DNA of 21,423 nt, taken from NCBI GenBank assembly GCA_964432995.1, contig CAYSPU010000085.1:1-21423 (forward strand), read 5' to 3'. Shown piece by piece: positions 6,954 through 13,774 of the stretch (positions within the stretch are counted from its first letter, which is position 1; each line of letters begins with the position of its first letter). The stretch comes from CAYSPU01 sp964432995 (lineage in GTDB: Bacteria; Verrucomicrobiota; Verrucomicrobiia; Limisphaerales; JAHDYP01). The notes under the pieces are model-generated. The model made no database searches. It was not told the origin of the DNA and worked only from the letters and a program-made list of their open reading frames with translations. Both the position numbers and the translations under genes were made by a program.

Positions 6954-7685
6954 ATGGCACTCCTGGAACTGCGCGACGTCACGAAAGTCTACCACCTGGG
7001 CGGTGAGGAAATCCGCGCCCTGGACGGCGTGACGCTGGACATCGACGCCGGCCAGTTCATCTCGATCATCGGGCCGTCCGGCAGCGGCAAGTCCACGCTC
7101 ATGCACATCCTGGGCTGTCTGGACACTCCCTCGAGCGGGACGATCCGGCTGGACGACGTCTTGATTCACGACGCCACCCCGCGACAACTGGCCGGGATCC
7201 GGAACCGCAAGATCGGCTTCGTGTTTCAGTTCTTCAACCTGCTGCCCAAGCTCAACGTGCTGCAGAACGTCGAGCTGCCCATGATCTATGCCGGTCTCTC
7301 CGCCCGCGAACGCCGCGCGCGCGCCCTTGAGGCCCTGCGGATGGTCGAGATGGAGAACCGCGCCAAACACCGCCCCTCGCAGCTCTCCGGCGGACAACAG
7401 CAGCGCACCGCCATCGCCCGCGCCCTGGTCAACCACCCGCGCATCATCCTCGCCGATGAACCGACCGGGAACCTCGATTCCCACACCGGCGAGGTCATCC
7501 TCGAGCTCTTCCGCCACCTCAGCGGCGAAGGCCGCACCATCATCCTCGTCACCCACGACCCCGAAATCGCCGCCGTCACCCCGCGGCGCATCGAGATCCG
7601 CGACGGCCGCGTTTCGGAGAAGGTCGACCCGAAACTCGCCGGCCTCGACCGCGCCTACCTCCACGCGCCGGCCGCACCGCCATGA
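6954..7685 (+). CDS. ABC transporter ATP-binding protein (MacB/LolD/FtsE class)
   Basis: This cytoplasmic ATPase powers the FtsX-type permeases encoded next. The 243 residues include Walker A GPSGSGKST at 40-48, Q92 of the Q-loop (FVFQFFNLLP), signature LSGGQQQR at 144-151, Walker B IILADEPTGNLD at 164-175 and switch histidine H201 in THD. The FVFQFFNLLP and DEPTGNLDS contexts are typical of the MacB/LolD subfamily of mechanotransmission-type ABC systems. Unlike E. coli MacB, the nucleotide-binding domain is a separate polypeptide here. The ATG at 6954 gives MALLELRDVTKVY, the expected start. The permease gene follows after 206 bases of apparently non-coding palindromic sequence. Exported substrates (lipoprotein, peptide, drug or polysaccharide) cannot be inferred. 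Confidence 0.95.
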   Translation: MALLELRDVTKVYHLGGEEIRALDGVTLDIDAGQFISIIGPSGSGKSTLMHILGCLDTPSSGTIRLDDVLIHDATPRQLAGIRNRKIGFVFQFFNLLPKLNVLQNVELPMIYAGLSARERRARALEALRMVEMENRAKHRPSQLSGGQQQRTAIARALVNHPRIILADEPTGNLDSHTGEVILELFRHLSGEGRTIILVTHDPEIAAVTPRRIEIRDGRVSEKVDPKLAGLDRAYLHAPAAPP

Positions 7686-7784
7686 CCCGGGATCCCGTCA
7701 CTGTAGCCGAACCAGGAAGACGTCCACCACGGAGGCGCGCGGGCAACCGCGGAACCGAGCAGGCAGGACACCATGTACTCGGGA

Positions 7785-7877
7785 TTCAACCGCGGATATC
7801 GCGGAGGGGCGCGGATTCAGGCCAAATGGTGCGTCGGCTTCCCCATCCGTGTCTATCCGTGTTCATCAGTGGTTGAA
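7785..7877 (+). repeat. Imperfect palindromic repeat between ATPase and permease 1
   Basis: The left arm, beginning TTCAACCGCGGAT (7785-7797), is matched imperfectly by the right arm ending ATCAGTGGTTGAA (7865-7877). The right part contains the reiterated phrase ATCCGTGTCTATCCGTGTTC (7845-7864). It ends 14 bases before the permease ATG. The look of it is that of a dispersed intergenic repeat, and it would lie in the transporter mRNA just ahead of permease 1. Confidence 0.5.
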
Positions 7878-7891
7878 CCGCGCTGTCGACA

Positions 7892-9292
7892 ATGAACCTC
7901 TGGAACTGCCTCGAGCTGGGATTCAAGGAGATGTGGGCCCACAAGATCCGCTCCCTCCTGACCATGCTCGGCATCATCCTGGGGGTCTCGAGCCTGATCG
8001 CCATGTCCGCCCTCGTCACCGGCATCGAGAAAGGCGCCAAAGAAGCCCTCATCGCCATCGGCGGTCTCCAGAAGGTCCGCATCGAGGCGGCCGAAGTCCC
8101 CGCCGCGCAGCAGCACCTCAGCGACCAGGCGCCGGGGATCACCTTGCCGGACGTCTACGCCCTCCGGAACAGCGCCCCGCTCGTCGCCGAGATCTCCCCG
8201 GAGATGCGCGTCTTCAACGCCACTCTCTCCGCCAACGAACGCTACTTCCGACCGTTCGTCTGCGTCGGGGTCTGGCCCATCGCCCTCGAAATGACCGAAC
8301 ACGTCATCGCCCAAGGCCGCATGCTGAATCAGATCGATGACGAACTCGCCCGCAGCGTCTGCGTGGTCGGCACCGCCACTCGCGACGAACTCTTCGGCTC
8401 CCCCGAGGAACTCGGTTACGAACTCAATCCGGTCGGGCGCACCATTCTCATCAACCGCCAGCCGTTCACCATCATCGGCATGTTCCAGCACTACGAAAGC
8501 GAACGCCAACGCAAGGAGCGGGAACTGGCGGCGCTCCAACCCCGGCCGGCCGCAGCAACCACCGGCCCGGCCCGCAGCCGCGGCTGGGGCGGCCGCGGCC
8601 GCGGCGGCGGCTTCGTCTTCTGGCTCAAAAACGCCACCGTCTTCGTCCCGCTCAACACCGTCTGGGTCAAGCTCCGCTCCGGTGGCGCCGGCGGCAGCAC
8701 CCGCGACAGCGACAGCGCCACCGCGGCCTCTCCCGATCCGCGCCTCTCGTCTCTCGAGGTGAAGATTGCGAACCCCGATTTGCTCACCGAAAGCCTCCAG
8801 CAGATCCGCAATGTCCTCCTCTGCACCCACAAGGGCATCGAGGACTTCTCCTTCCGCACCCAGGAAGAGTGGGCCGAGAACATCAACACCTTCGTCCGCA
8901 ACACGCGCCTCAGCGGCGGCATCATCGCCGGCATCAGCCTCGTCGTCGGCGGCATCGGCATCATGAACATCATGCTCGCCAGCATCTCCCGCCGCATACG
9001 GGAGATTGGCATCCGCAAGTCCATCGGCGCCACCACCTCCGACATCTTCCTCCAGATCCTCGTCGAAAGCGTCGCGCTCGCCCTCCTCGGTGGTTTGGCG
9101 GGCCTGGCGGTCTCCTTCGGACTGGCGCGCGCGCTGGTCGCGATCTCGCCCACCGAGAACGCCCCCATCATCACGCTTCCCGTCATGATCCTGGCCTTCT
9201 CCAGCAGCGTCGTCATCGGCGTCCTCGCCGGCCTCTTCCCGGCCTTCAAGGCCGCTAGGCTCGATCCCATCGAGGCCCTGCGGTATGAGTAG
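7892..9292 (+). CDS. MacB/FtsX-family ABC permease, first paralogue
   Basis: The 466-residue inner-membrane subunit has the MacB topology. It has an N-terminal helix (LLTMLGIILGVSSLIAMSALVTG, about 22-44), a large periplasmic domain, and three C-terminal helices around 342-364, 388-417 and 430-451. The coupling segment RRIREIGIRKSIGATTSDIFLQIL and terminal FPAFKAARLDPIEALRYE are typical FtsX sequences. Residues 215-241 form an unusual Pro/Ala then Arg/Gly/Trp-rich loop in the periplasmic domain, followed by a second low-complexity Gly/Ser/Asp stretch at 264-282. The ATG at 7892 (MNLWNCLELGFKEMWAHK) matches the paralogue's start. The two permeases probably form a heterodimer, or alternative homodimers, on the single ATPase. 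Confidence 0.93.
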   Translation: MNLWNCLELGFKEMWAHKIRSLLTMLGIILGVSSLIAMSALVTGIEKGAKEALIAIGGLQKVRIEAAEVPAAQQHLSDQAPGITLPDVYALRNSAPLVAEISPEMRVFNATLSANERYFRPFVCVGVWPIALEMTEHVIAQGRMLNQIDDELARSVCVVGTATRDELFGSPEELGYELNPVGRTILINRQPFTIIGMFQHYESERQRKERELAALQPRPAAATTGPARSRGWGGRGRGGGFVFWLKNATVFVPLNTVWVKLRSGGAGGSTRDSDSATAASPDPRLSSLEVKIANPDLLTESLQQIRNVLLCTHKGIEDFSFRTQEEWAENINTFVRNTRLSGGIIAGISLVVGGIGIMNIMLASISRRIREIGIRKSIGATTSDIFLQILVESVALALLGGLAGLAVSFGLARALVAISPTENAPIITLPVMILAFSSSVVIGVLAGLFPAFKAARLDPIEALRYE

Positions 9293-9345
9293 GCCCTGCT
9301 CATGGTCATCGGCCGCGCGCTCTCGCGGCCCTCTGCCTCAGCACC

Positions 9346-9373
9346 GGAGCTCGGAGCTCGGAGCTCGGAGCCC
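9346..9373 (+). repeat. Short heptamer array (GGAGCTC)
   Basis: Three exact GGAGCTC units and one GGAGCCC unit run head to tail, 54 bases past the stop of the first permease. It is non-coding. Confidence 0.8.
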
Positions 9374-9451
9374 GGGTCAACGGGTGCCGCGCACGTCCGG
9401 GATCTCCCGGGAGTGCGAGCTTCCAACCTCGCTGTCGCCTTCCCGAGAACT

Positions 9452-9557
9452 GACAGGTAGGGCGACCTCTCCGAGGGCGCCGCTGAATGCAGTCAACGAA
9501 GCACATGTTTGCGGCGCGCCCGGAGGGCGCGCCCTACCATCTGCGGTTTATGGGTGC
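9452..9557 (+). repeat. Dispersed repeat family 1, copy C
   Basis: The head ACAGGTAGGGCGACCTCTCC and GAGGGCGCCG matches copies A and B. The middle differs. A perfect hairpin with 9-base arms (GGCGCGCCC at 9513-9521, GGGCGCGCC at 9525-9533) precedes the CTACC tail. It lies between the two permease genes. Confidence 0.75.
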
Positions 9558-9611
9558 AGAGCCTTCCATCTCTGCGGAAAGGTGGCTTTCCGCGTCCCCT
9601 CTCCCCCGCTG

Positions 9612-9646
<35 letters not shown>

Positions 9647-9703
9647 GATTTCCCCCGGTTCTTGGGCCGGCGCTGCACTTCGGGGGGAAGAGAGGCTCGC
9701 TTC

Positions 9704-11059
9704 ATGAACCTGCTCAACGCCATCCTCACCGGGTTCAAGGACATCTGGGCGCACAAGTTCCGCTCGTTCCTCACCATGCTCGGCATCATTCTCGGTGTCG
9801 CCAGCCTCGTCGCCATGTCCGCCATCGTCAAAGGCATGGAGAACGGCCTCAAGGAAGCCATGATCGCCATGGGCGGCGCCGACAAGGTGCTCCTCCAGGA
9901 TCAACCCGTGCCCACCTACCAGGAACACCTCGCCGACCAGGCCCCCGGCCGCACCATGACCGACGTCCACGCCCTCCGCCGCAGCGCCCCCCTCATCCGC
10001 GTCGTCTCCCCCGAAATGCGCCTGAACCGCGCCGTCATCACCAAAGGCGACAAGAACGTCATCCCCTCCGAATGCGTCGGGGTCTGGCCCGCCGTCGTCG
10101 ACATGAACCTCCACACCCTGGCCCACGGCCGGTTCTTCACCGACCTCGACGAGGAGAGGGCGAACAGCGTCTGCGTCATCGGCACCGGGATACGCGATGA
10201 CCTCTTCGGTTCGCCGGAAGAGGCCGGCCGCGAGATCATCCCCGTGGGCGAGTCGATCCTCATCAATGGCCAACCGTTCACCATCGTGGGCATGTTCACC
10301 CGCTACGAAAGCGAGCGGGAGAAGAAGGAACGCGAACTCGCGAAGACGAAGCCCGCCACAACCACCGCCAGCCCCTCCCGGGAGCGCGGCCGGGGACGCC
10401 GTGGCAACTGGGCCTTCTGGCACAAGAACTACACAGTCTACACCCCCCTCAACACCATGTGGGTCCGCTTCCGCTCCGCCTCCGGCACCGGGAATATCCC
10501 GGATCCGCGTCTCAGCGATATCGACATCAAAGTCGCCGACCTGAGCCTTCTGGAACCCGCCCTCCAGCAGGCCCGCAACGTCCTCCTCCTCACCCACCGC
10601 GGCATCGAGGACTTCTCCTTCCGAACGCAGGAGAACCAGATCGAAAGCATCAACCAACAGATCCGCAACGCCCGTTGGAGCGGCGGCCTCATCGCCGCCA
10701 TCAGCCTGCTCGTCGGCGGCATCGGCATCATGAACATCATGCTCGCCAGCATCAACGAGCGCGTCCGGGAACTCGGCATCTGCAAGGCCGTCGGCGCCAC
10801 CGGCCCCGCCATCTTCCTCCAAATCCTCGTCGAAAGCATCGCCGTCTCCTTCCTCGGGGCGATCATTGGACTCGCGGCCTCCTACGGCCTGGTCCAGGTC
10901 CTGGCCTTCCTTTCCCCCACCCAGAACGCCCCGGTCATTACCCCCTTCGCCATGCTCGTCGCCACCGCCTTCAGCGCCGTCGTCGGCATCTCCGCCGGTC
11001 TCTGGCCCGCCTTCAAGGCCGCAACTCTCGACCCCATCCAGGCGCTCCGCTATGAGTAA
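9704..11059 (+). CDS. MacB/FtsX-family ABC permease, second paralogue
   Basis: This 451-residue permease is a clear paralogue of the preceding one. By eye about two-thirds of the first 50 residues are identical, and the motifs run collinearly: GFKDIWAHKFRS at 10-21, FGSPEEAG at 168-175, YESEREKKEREL at 201-212, GIGIMNIMLASI at 339-350 and DPIQALRYE at the end. It has one N-terminal and three C-terminal membrane helices around the periplasmic domain. The Arg/Gly-rich loop (SPSRERGRGRRG, 223-234) sits at the same place as in the first copy but with different sequence. The ATG at 9704 is preceded by AAGAGAGG at good spacing. An upstream in-frame extension would read through the poly-G run and is rejected. 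The last codons overlap the next small ORF by eight bases. Confidence 0.93.
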   Translation: MNLLNAILTGFKDIWAHKFRSFLTMLGIILGVASLVAMSAIVKGMENGLKEAMIAMGGADKVLLQDQPVPTYQEHLADQAPGRTMTDVHALRRSAPLIRVVSPEMRLNRAVITKGDKNVIPSECVGVWPAVVDMNLHTLAHGRFFTDLDEERANSVCVIGTGIRDDLFGSPEEAGREIIPVGESILINGQPFTIVGMFTRYESEREKKERELAKTKPATTTASPSRERGRGRRGNWAFWHKNYTVYTPLNTMWVRFRSASGTGNIPDPRLSDIDIKVADLSLLEPALQQARNVLLLTHRGIEDFSFRTQENQIESINQQIRNARWSGGLIAAISLLVGGIGIMNIMLASINERVRELGICKAVGATGPAIFLQILVESIAVSFLGAIIGLAASYGLVQVLAFLSPTQNAPVITPFAMLVATAFSAVVGISAGLWPAFKAATLDPIQALRYE

Positions 11060-11366
11060 TCCCTGGCCCTTCGCCGACCCGCCGGAAACTCCTGTGCTCA
11101 CCACCCGCGAAGTCGCCGAAGAACATCGTGCCCCGACCTTCGTCCGCCACGATGCCGACGACGGTTCCTGGCAAATCCACGTGGGCGAAGGACTTTATTC
11201 GCCCGACGACGCCCGGGTCACCACGCTCCATGCCGCCACGCAACTCGACGCCACGTTGCTCGAGTTGGCCGGTTTGCCCGCCGGTTGGGTCGCCGTTCGC
11301 AACGCGCCGGGCAATCCCTGGCGCCGCCTCCCGCAGGAAGAATGGGACCGCTTGCACGGCGGGTGA
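11052..11366 (+). CDS. Small conserved-looking protein, possibly DUF2185-like
   Basis: The 104-residue product has no signal peptide or membrane segment and is probably cytoplasmic. Its ATG lies within the last codons of the second permease (eight-base overlap), a strong sign of translational coupling. The pattern TTREVAEEHRAPTFVRHDADDGSWQI (17-42), then DATLLELAGLPAGWVAVRN and NPWRR, recalls the DUF2185/Imm33-like layout (a DSGW-type motif followed by PxGxAxxR). I cannot confirm that by eye. It could be an accessory factor for the exporter or simply a passenger gene. Codon use and GC content look like its neighbours. Confidence 0.7.
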   Translation: MSNPWPFADPPETPVLTTREVAEEHRAPTFVRHDADDGSWQIHVGEGLYSPDDARVTTLHAATQLDATLLELAGLPAGWVAVRNAPGNPWRRLPQEEWDRLHGG

Positions 11367-11379
11367 GGCGAGCCCGGAT

Positions 11380-11408
11380 TTGACACTCAGGTCTCGGCGC
11401 GTTACGTT
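11380..11408 (+). promoter_or_regulatory. Predicted promoter of the LRR gene
   Basis: A perfect -35 box TTGACA (11380-11385), a 17-base spacer and TACGTT (11403-11408) lie 88 bases before the LRR start codon, just after the end of the small exporter-linked ORF. It marks the start of a separate transcription unit. Confidence 0.55.
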
Positions 11409-11496
11409 GCCGCAACCAAGCCGGAATGCTACGCGCGGTCAGCGCCCTCGGTCTTCCTCCCCAGGCGCCGTAGCACGAACCGAAAGGAGAATTGCC

Positions 11497-12975
11497 ATGC
11501 AACAACCACGCTCTGCCACATCCATCGCCACGGTCCCTCCGATCCCGGAGAAGAAGCCATGGAAAGCAGCCACATCGAACCGTCCGATGTGCCTCGGACC
11601 CATGGATTGCGTAGCGCCGGCTTTCCAGCCGGCACGACGCCGACAGGAATGTCGGCGCTACGGCTCGTGGAACGCGCGGATCCCACTGCTGCTCCTGTTC
11701 CTGAGTCTGGCCATCCGCGGGCAGGCGCAGCAATTCGGCGATTTCTCCTACGAGTCCAGTGGCACGGAGGTCACCGTCACGAGATACACTGGCCCAGGCG
11801 GCGCCGTGACGATCCCGGAGAGCATCCAAGGTCAGCCGGTTACCAGCATCGGCGGCAGGGCGTTCGAGTTTTGCACCAAGGTGACCAGCATTGTGCTCCC
11901 CGACAGCGTCACCAGTATCGGGAACGATGCCTTCTCTGGTTGCTTCGGGCTGACCAGCATCGTGATCCCCAACAGTGTGACCAGCATCGGGAAGGGTGCG
12001 TTTTTCAACTGCACCAGCCTGACCAGCATGGAGATCCCTGACAGCGTCACCAGTATCGGGGACAGGGTGTTCGCCGGCTGCACCAGCCTCACCAGCATCG
12101 TGATCCCCGACAGCGTTACCCGTATCGGGTTCATCGCGTTCCTGGCCTGCACCAACCTGACCAGCATCACCATTCCCGACAGCGTCACGAGCATTGGGGA
12201 AGGTGCGTTTGAGCTCTGCACCGGTTTGGCCAGCGCGACCATCGGCAGCAGCGTCACCAACATCGGGGCTGGTGCGTTCGAGGATTGCCCCAGCCTGACC
12301 CGCATGGCGATCCCCGATAGCGTCACCAGTATCGGGGACTGGGCGTTCTCTGGCTGCACCAGCCTGACCGCGATTGCAGTAGATCCTGCAAACCCATCCT
12401 ACAGCAGCCCGGACGGTGTCCTGTTCAGCAAGAGCCAGACTGAACTCATCCTCTGCCCCGGTGGCAAGGCAGGCGACTACACCATCCCCGGCAGCGTCAC
12501 CAGCGTCGCGTACACGGCGTTCTCGGGGTGCACCGGCCTGACCAGCATTGTGATCCCCGAGGGCGTCGCTGCCATCGGGGCCTACGCGTTTCGGGACTGC
12601 ACCAGCTTGACCGGCGTGTACGCTGGCGGGAACGCCCCGTATGTCGGTGAAGACGTGTTCGATGCTGCCTCCAGCGTCACCGTTTACTACTTGCCCAGTA
12701 CTACCGGCTGGGGAGCGACCTGCGCCGAACGGCCGACTGCGCCATGGACGAATCCGGCAATTCTGGAAGGGAGCATGGGGACCGAGGACGACGCGTTTGG
12801 TTTCACGATCGCGTGGGCACCGGACGCGACCGTTGTGGTTGAAACCTCGTCCGCACTGACCAACCCGGCCTGGTCGCCCGTCTCGACGAATGTTCTGACG
12901 GGCGGCGTGTCGGTGTTCAGCGATCCCGAGCCGACCACTCAACCGGCTCGCTTCTACCGCCTGCGGTCGCCGTGA
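11497..12975 (+). CDS. Secreted BspA-like leucine-rich-repeat protein
   Basis: BspA-type LRR proteins are surface or secreted binding proteins; the ligand is unknown here. From the ATG at 11497, which has a good Shine-Dalgarno (AAAGGAGA), the 492-residue product has an unusually long N-terminal extension. A signal peptide follows (hydrophobic core PLLLLFLSLAI, about 63-73, cleavage near GQAQQ). From about residue 106 to 375 there are roughly 23-residue repeats of the form TSIVIPDSVTSIGDxAFxGCTSL, some very alike at DNA level. An island without leucine-rich units (about 294-320) contains VDPANPSYSSPDGVLFSK, common in LRR_5 proteins. The C-terminal 70 residues (TIAWAPDATVVVETSSALTNPAW to RFYRLRSP) look like a sorting or carbohydrate-binding-type module often seen in Verrucomicrobia. 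Residues 39-55 are encoded by a palindromic repeat. Confidence 0.88.
   Translation: MQQPRSATSIATVPPIPEKKPWKAATSNRPMCLGPMDCVAPAFQPARRRQECRRYGSWNARIPLLLLFLSLAIRGQAQQFGDFSYESSGTEVTVTRYTGPGGAVTIPESIQGQPVTSIGGRAFEFCTKVTSIVLPDSVTSIGNDAFSGCFGLTSIVIPNSVTSIGKGAFFNCTSLTSMEIPDSVTSIGDRVFAGCTSLTSIVIPDSVTRIGFIAFLACTNLTSITIPDSVTSIGEGAFELCTGLASATIGSSVTNIGAGAFEDCPSLTRMAIPDSVTSIGDWAFSGCTSLTAIAVDPANPSYSSPDGVLFSKSQTELILCPGGKAGDYTIPGSVTSVAYTAFSGCTGLTSIVIPEGVAAIGAYAFRDCTSLTGVYAGGNAPYVGEDVFDAASSVTVYYLPSTTGWGATCAERPTAPWTNPAILEGSMGTEDDAFGFTIAWAPDATVVVETSSALTNPAWSPVSTNVLTGGVSVFSDPEPTTQPARFYRLRSP
11611..11661 (+). repeat. Two-hairpin palindromic element inside the LRR gene
   Basis: The element is bounded by GTAGCGCC (11611-11618) and its exact complement GGCGCTAC at the right end (11654-11661). 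Inside are two perfect hairpins: GCCGGCT/AGCCGGC with a four-base loop, and CGCCGAC/GTCGGCG with a six-base loop. It could fold as a three-way junction. It lies in frame between the start codon and the signal peptide. The form is that of a dispersed REP-like element; only one copy is in this window. Confidence 0.7.
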
Positions 12976-13097
12976 ACGGGGGACATGAGGTAGCAGGCGA
13001 CGTGCGTTGAGTCTCACCCCACCACCTTCGCCCTCACCCAACAGTTCTTCTTCAACGTCGGCCCGCTGGTGGCGCCCCCGGTCTCTCTCTCCACCGT
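12976..13097. other. Non-coding gap after the LRR gene
   Basis: I see no gene, promoter or hairpin that stands out. Short open frames here are unconserved-looking and low in complexity. The stretch leads into the minus-strand terminator at 13101. Confidence 0.5.
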
Positions 13098-13100
13098 TTG

Positions 13101-13125
13101 TATAAAACCCCGCCGCCGAGGCGGG
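13101..13125 (-). terminator. Intrinsic terminator on the minus strand
   Basis: On the minus strand CCCGCC (13125-13120), a five-base loop and GGCGGG (13114-13109) are followed by GTTTTATA. This gives a GC stem with a U-rich tail. No protein gene on the minus strand precedes it, so it may end a non-coding RNA. On the plus strand the hairpin lacks a U-tract. Confidence 0.6.
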
Positions 13126-13368
13126 ACCTTCCCGGAGCCGACAGAGCGCCCGCCCGCGGGGGCGAAGCCCGCGCGTTGACCGGAGACGACCGAACCCCAG
13201 CGCCGCGAACGCGAGGATCCGGGCCCGACCTGGCACATGGCCCAGCCCGGAATTCCTCCTGCGGGGAAGCCACCCGGGAGAAACGCGCGCCAGCTTCCTT
13301 CTCTCGGGAAGGAGCGGTTTTGCCCATTGCCGAATGTGCCGCCTTTGATAGGGTTCAAGCGGCCACAT
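13102..13368 (-). ncRNA. Candidate structured non-coding RNA (unidentified)
   Basis: A promoter-like site (13375-13403, minus) and an intrinsic terminator delimit about 267 bases on the minus strand with no believable protein. The 5' end can form an 11-bp stem with one bulge (ATGTG, CCGCTT against AGGCGG, CACAT, about 13333-13367). UCCUUC/GAAGGA forms a second hairpin (about 13295-13312). CCGGGC/GCCCGG and CGCGGG/CCCGCG give further stems before the terminator. I checked it against the hallmarks of SRP RNA, RNase P, tmRNA and 6S RNA that I can recall, and none matches convincingly. A GC-rich region forms chance stems easily, so the call rests mainly on the promoter and terminator pair. Confidence 0.35.
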
Positions 13369-13374
13369 CCGATG

Positions 13375-13403
13375 ATTCTACACGTCAGCCAAAGCCGAGA
13401 CAG
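13375..13403 (-). promoter_or_regulatory. Predicted promoter of the candidate RNA
   Basis: On the minus strand CTGTCT (13403-13398), a 17-base spacer and TAGAAT (13380-13375, five of six consensus bases). The -35 match is weak. The expected start is near 13368. Confidence 0.35.
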
Positions 13404-13774
13404 CGGAGAACGTGATGGACGTTCGAGTAACCTGCTGTCGGCGGCGGTCGCTCGACTGAGTCGCGCTTGCGCCAGATGCGACTCGCTGTTCCAGGTCGCG
13501 GGCCATTGTTCGTGCTCCTCGTGCTCCTTGGGTGTGGAAAAGGAAGTTCCGATTCAGGCGGATGCGTGTGACTTCTGTGGTGTCCAGGTCTTCTGGCACG
13601 AGCCTCCCAAGCCGTTTCAGGCCTTGGAACAGCCAGGGGAGCCGCAAAGGGAGTGACGCGCCTGCGGCACGGTCAGAACCTCGATGCCCGTTGGCAGTGC
13701 CGCATGCCCGGAGACCCCGTTGCCTCTCTTGCGCCGGATCACGCGACATTCACCTCGCCTCGCCGAGGCCGGCC
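13404..13774. other. Gene-poor stretch before the DUF1080 gene
   Basis: The plus strand has an open frame (13237-13656) whose last 60 residues are cysteine-rich: CARC, CSCSSC and CDFCG followed by VFWHEPPKPF. It could be a degenerate zinc-ribbon gene, but its first two-thirds overlap the candidate RNA and look non-coding, so I do not call it. A hairpin, GAGTCGC (13458-13464) with GCGACTC (13478-13484), is present. No promoter for the downstream gene stands out. Confidence 0.4.

Noticed and set aside
11820..12360. Regular direct repeats that could be mistaken for a CRISPR or tandem array
   Set aside because: The period of about 69 bases is in frame and encodes 23-residue LRR units.
13201..13260. 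A CCAGGTCGGGCCCGGA string on the minus strand recalling the SRP RNA core
   Set aside because: The conserved GGAAGG...GCAGC part of the SRP hairpin is missing, so the resemblance is probably chance.
11218..13368. A 716-residue minus-strand frame with repeats
   Set aside because: The repeats are the antisense image of the LRR units. The plus-strand gene has a signal peptide, ribosome binding site and promoter.
13237..13656. A 139-residue cysteine-rich frame with CxxC pairs
   Set aside because: The first part lies in the candidate RNA region and lacks coding character. The cysteine-rich end could be a gene remnant, but evidence is too thin.
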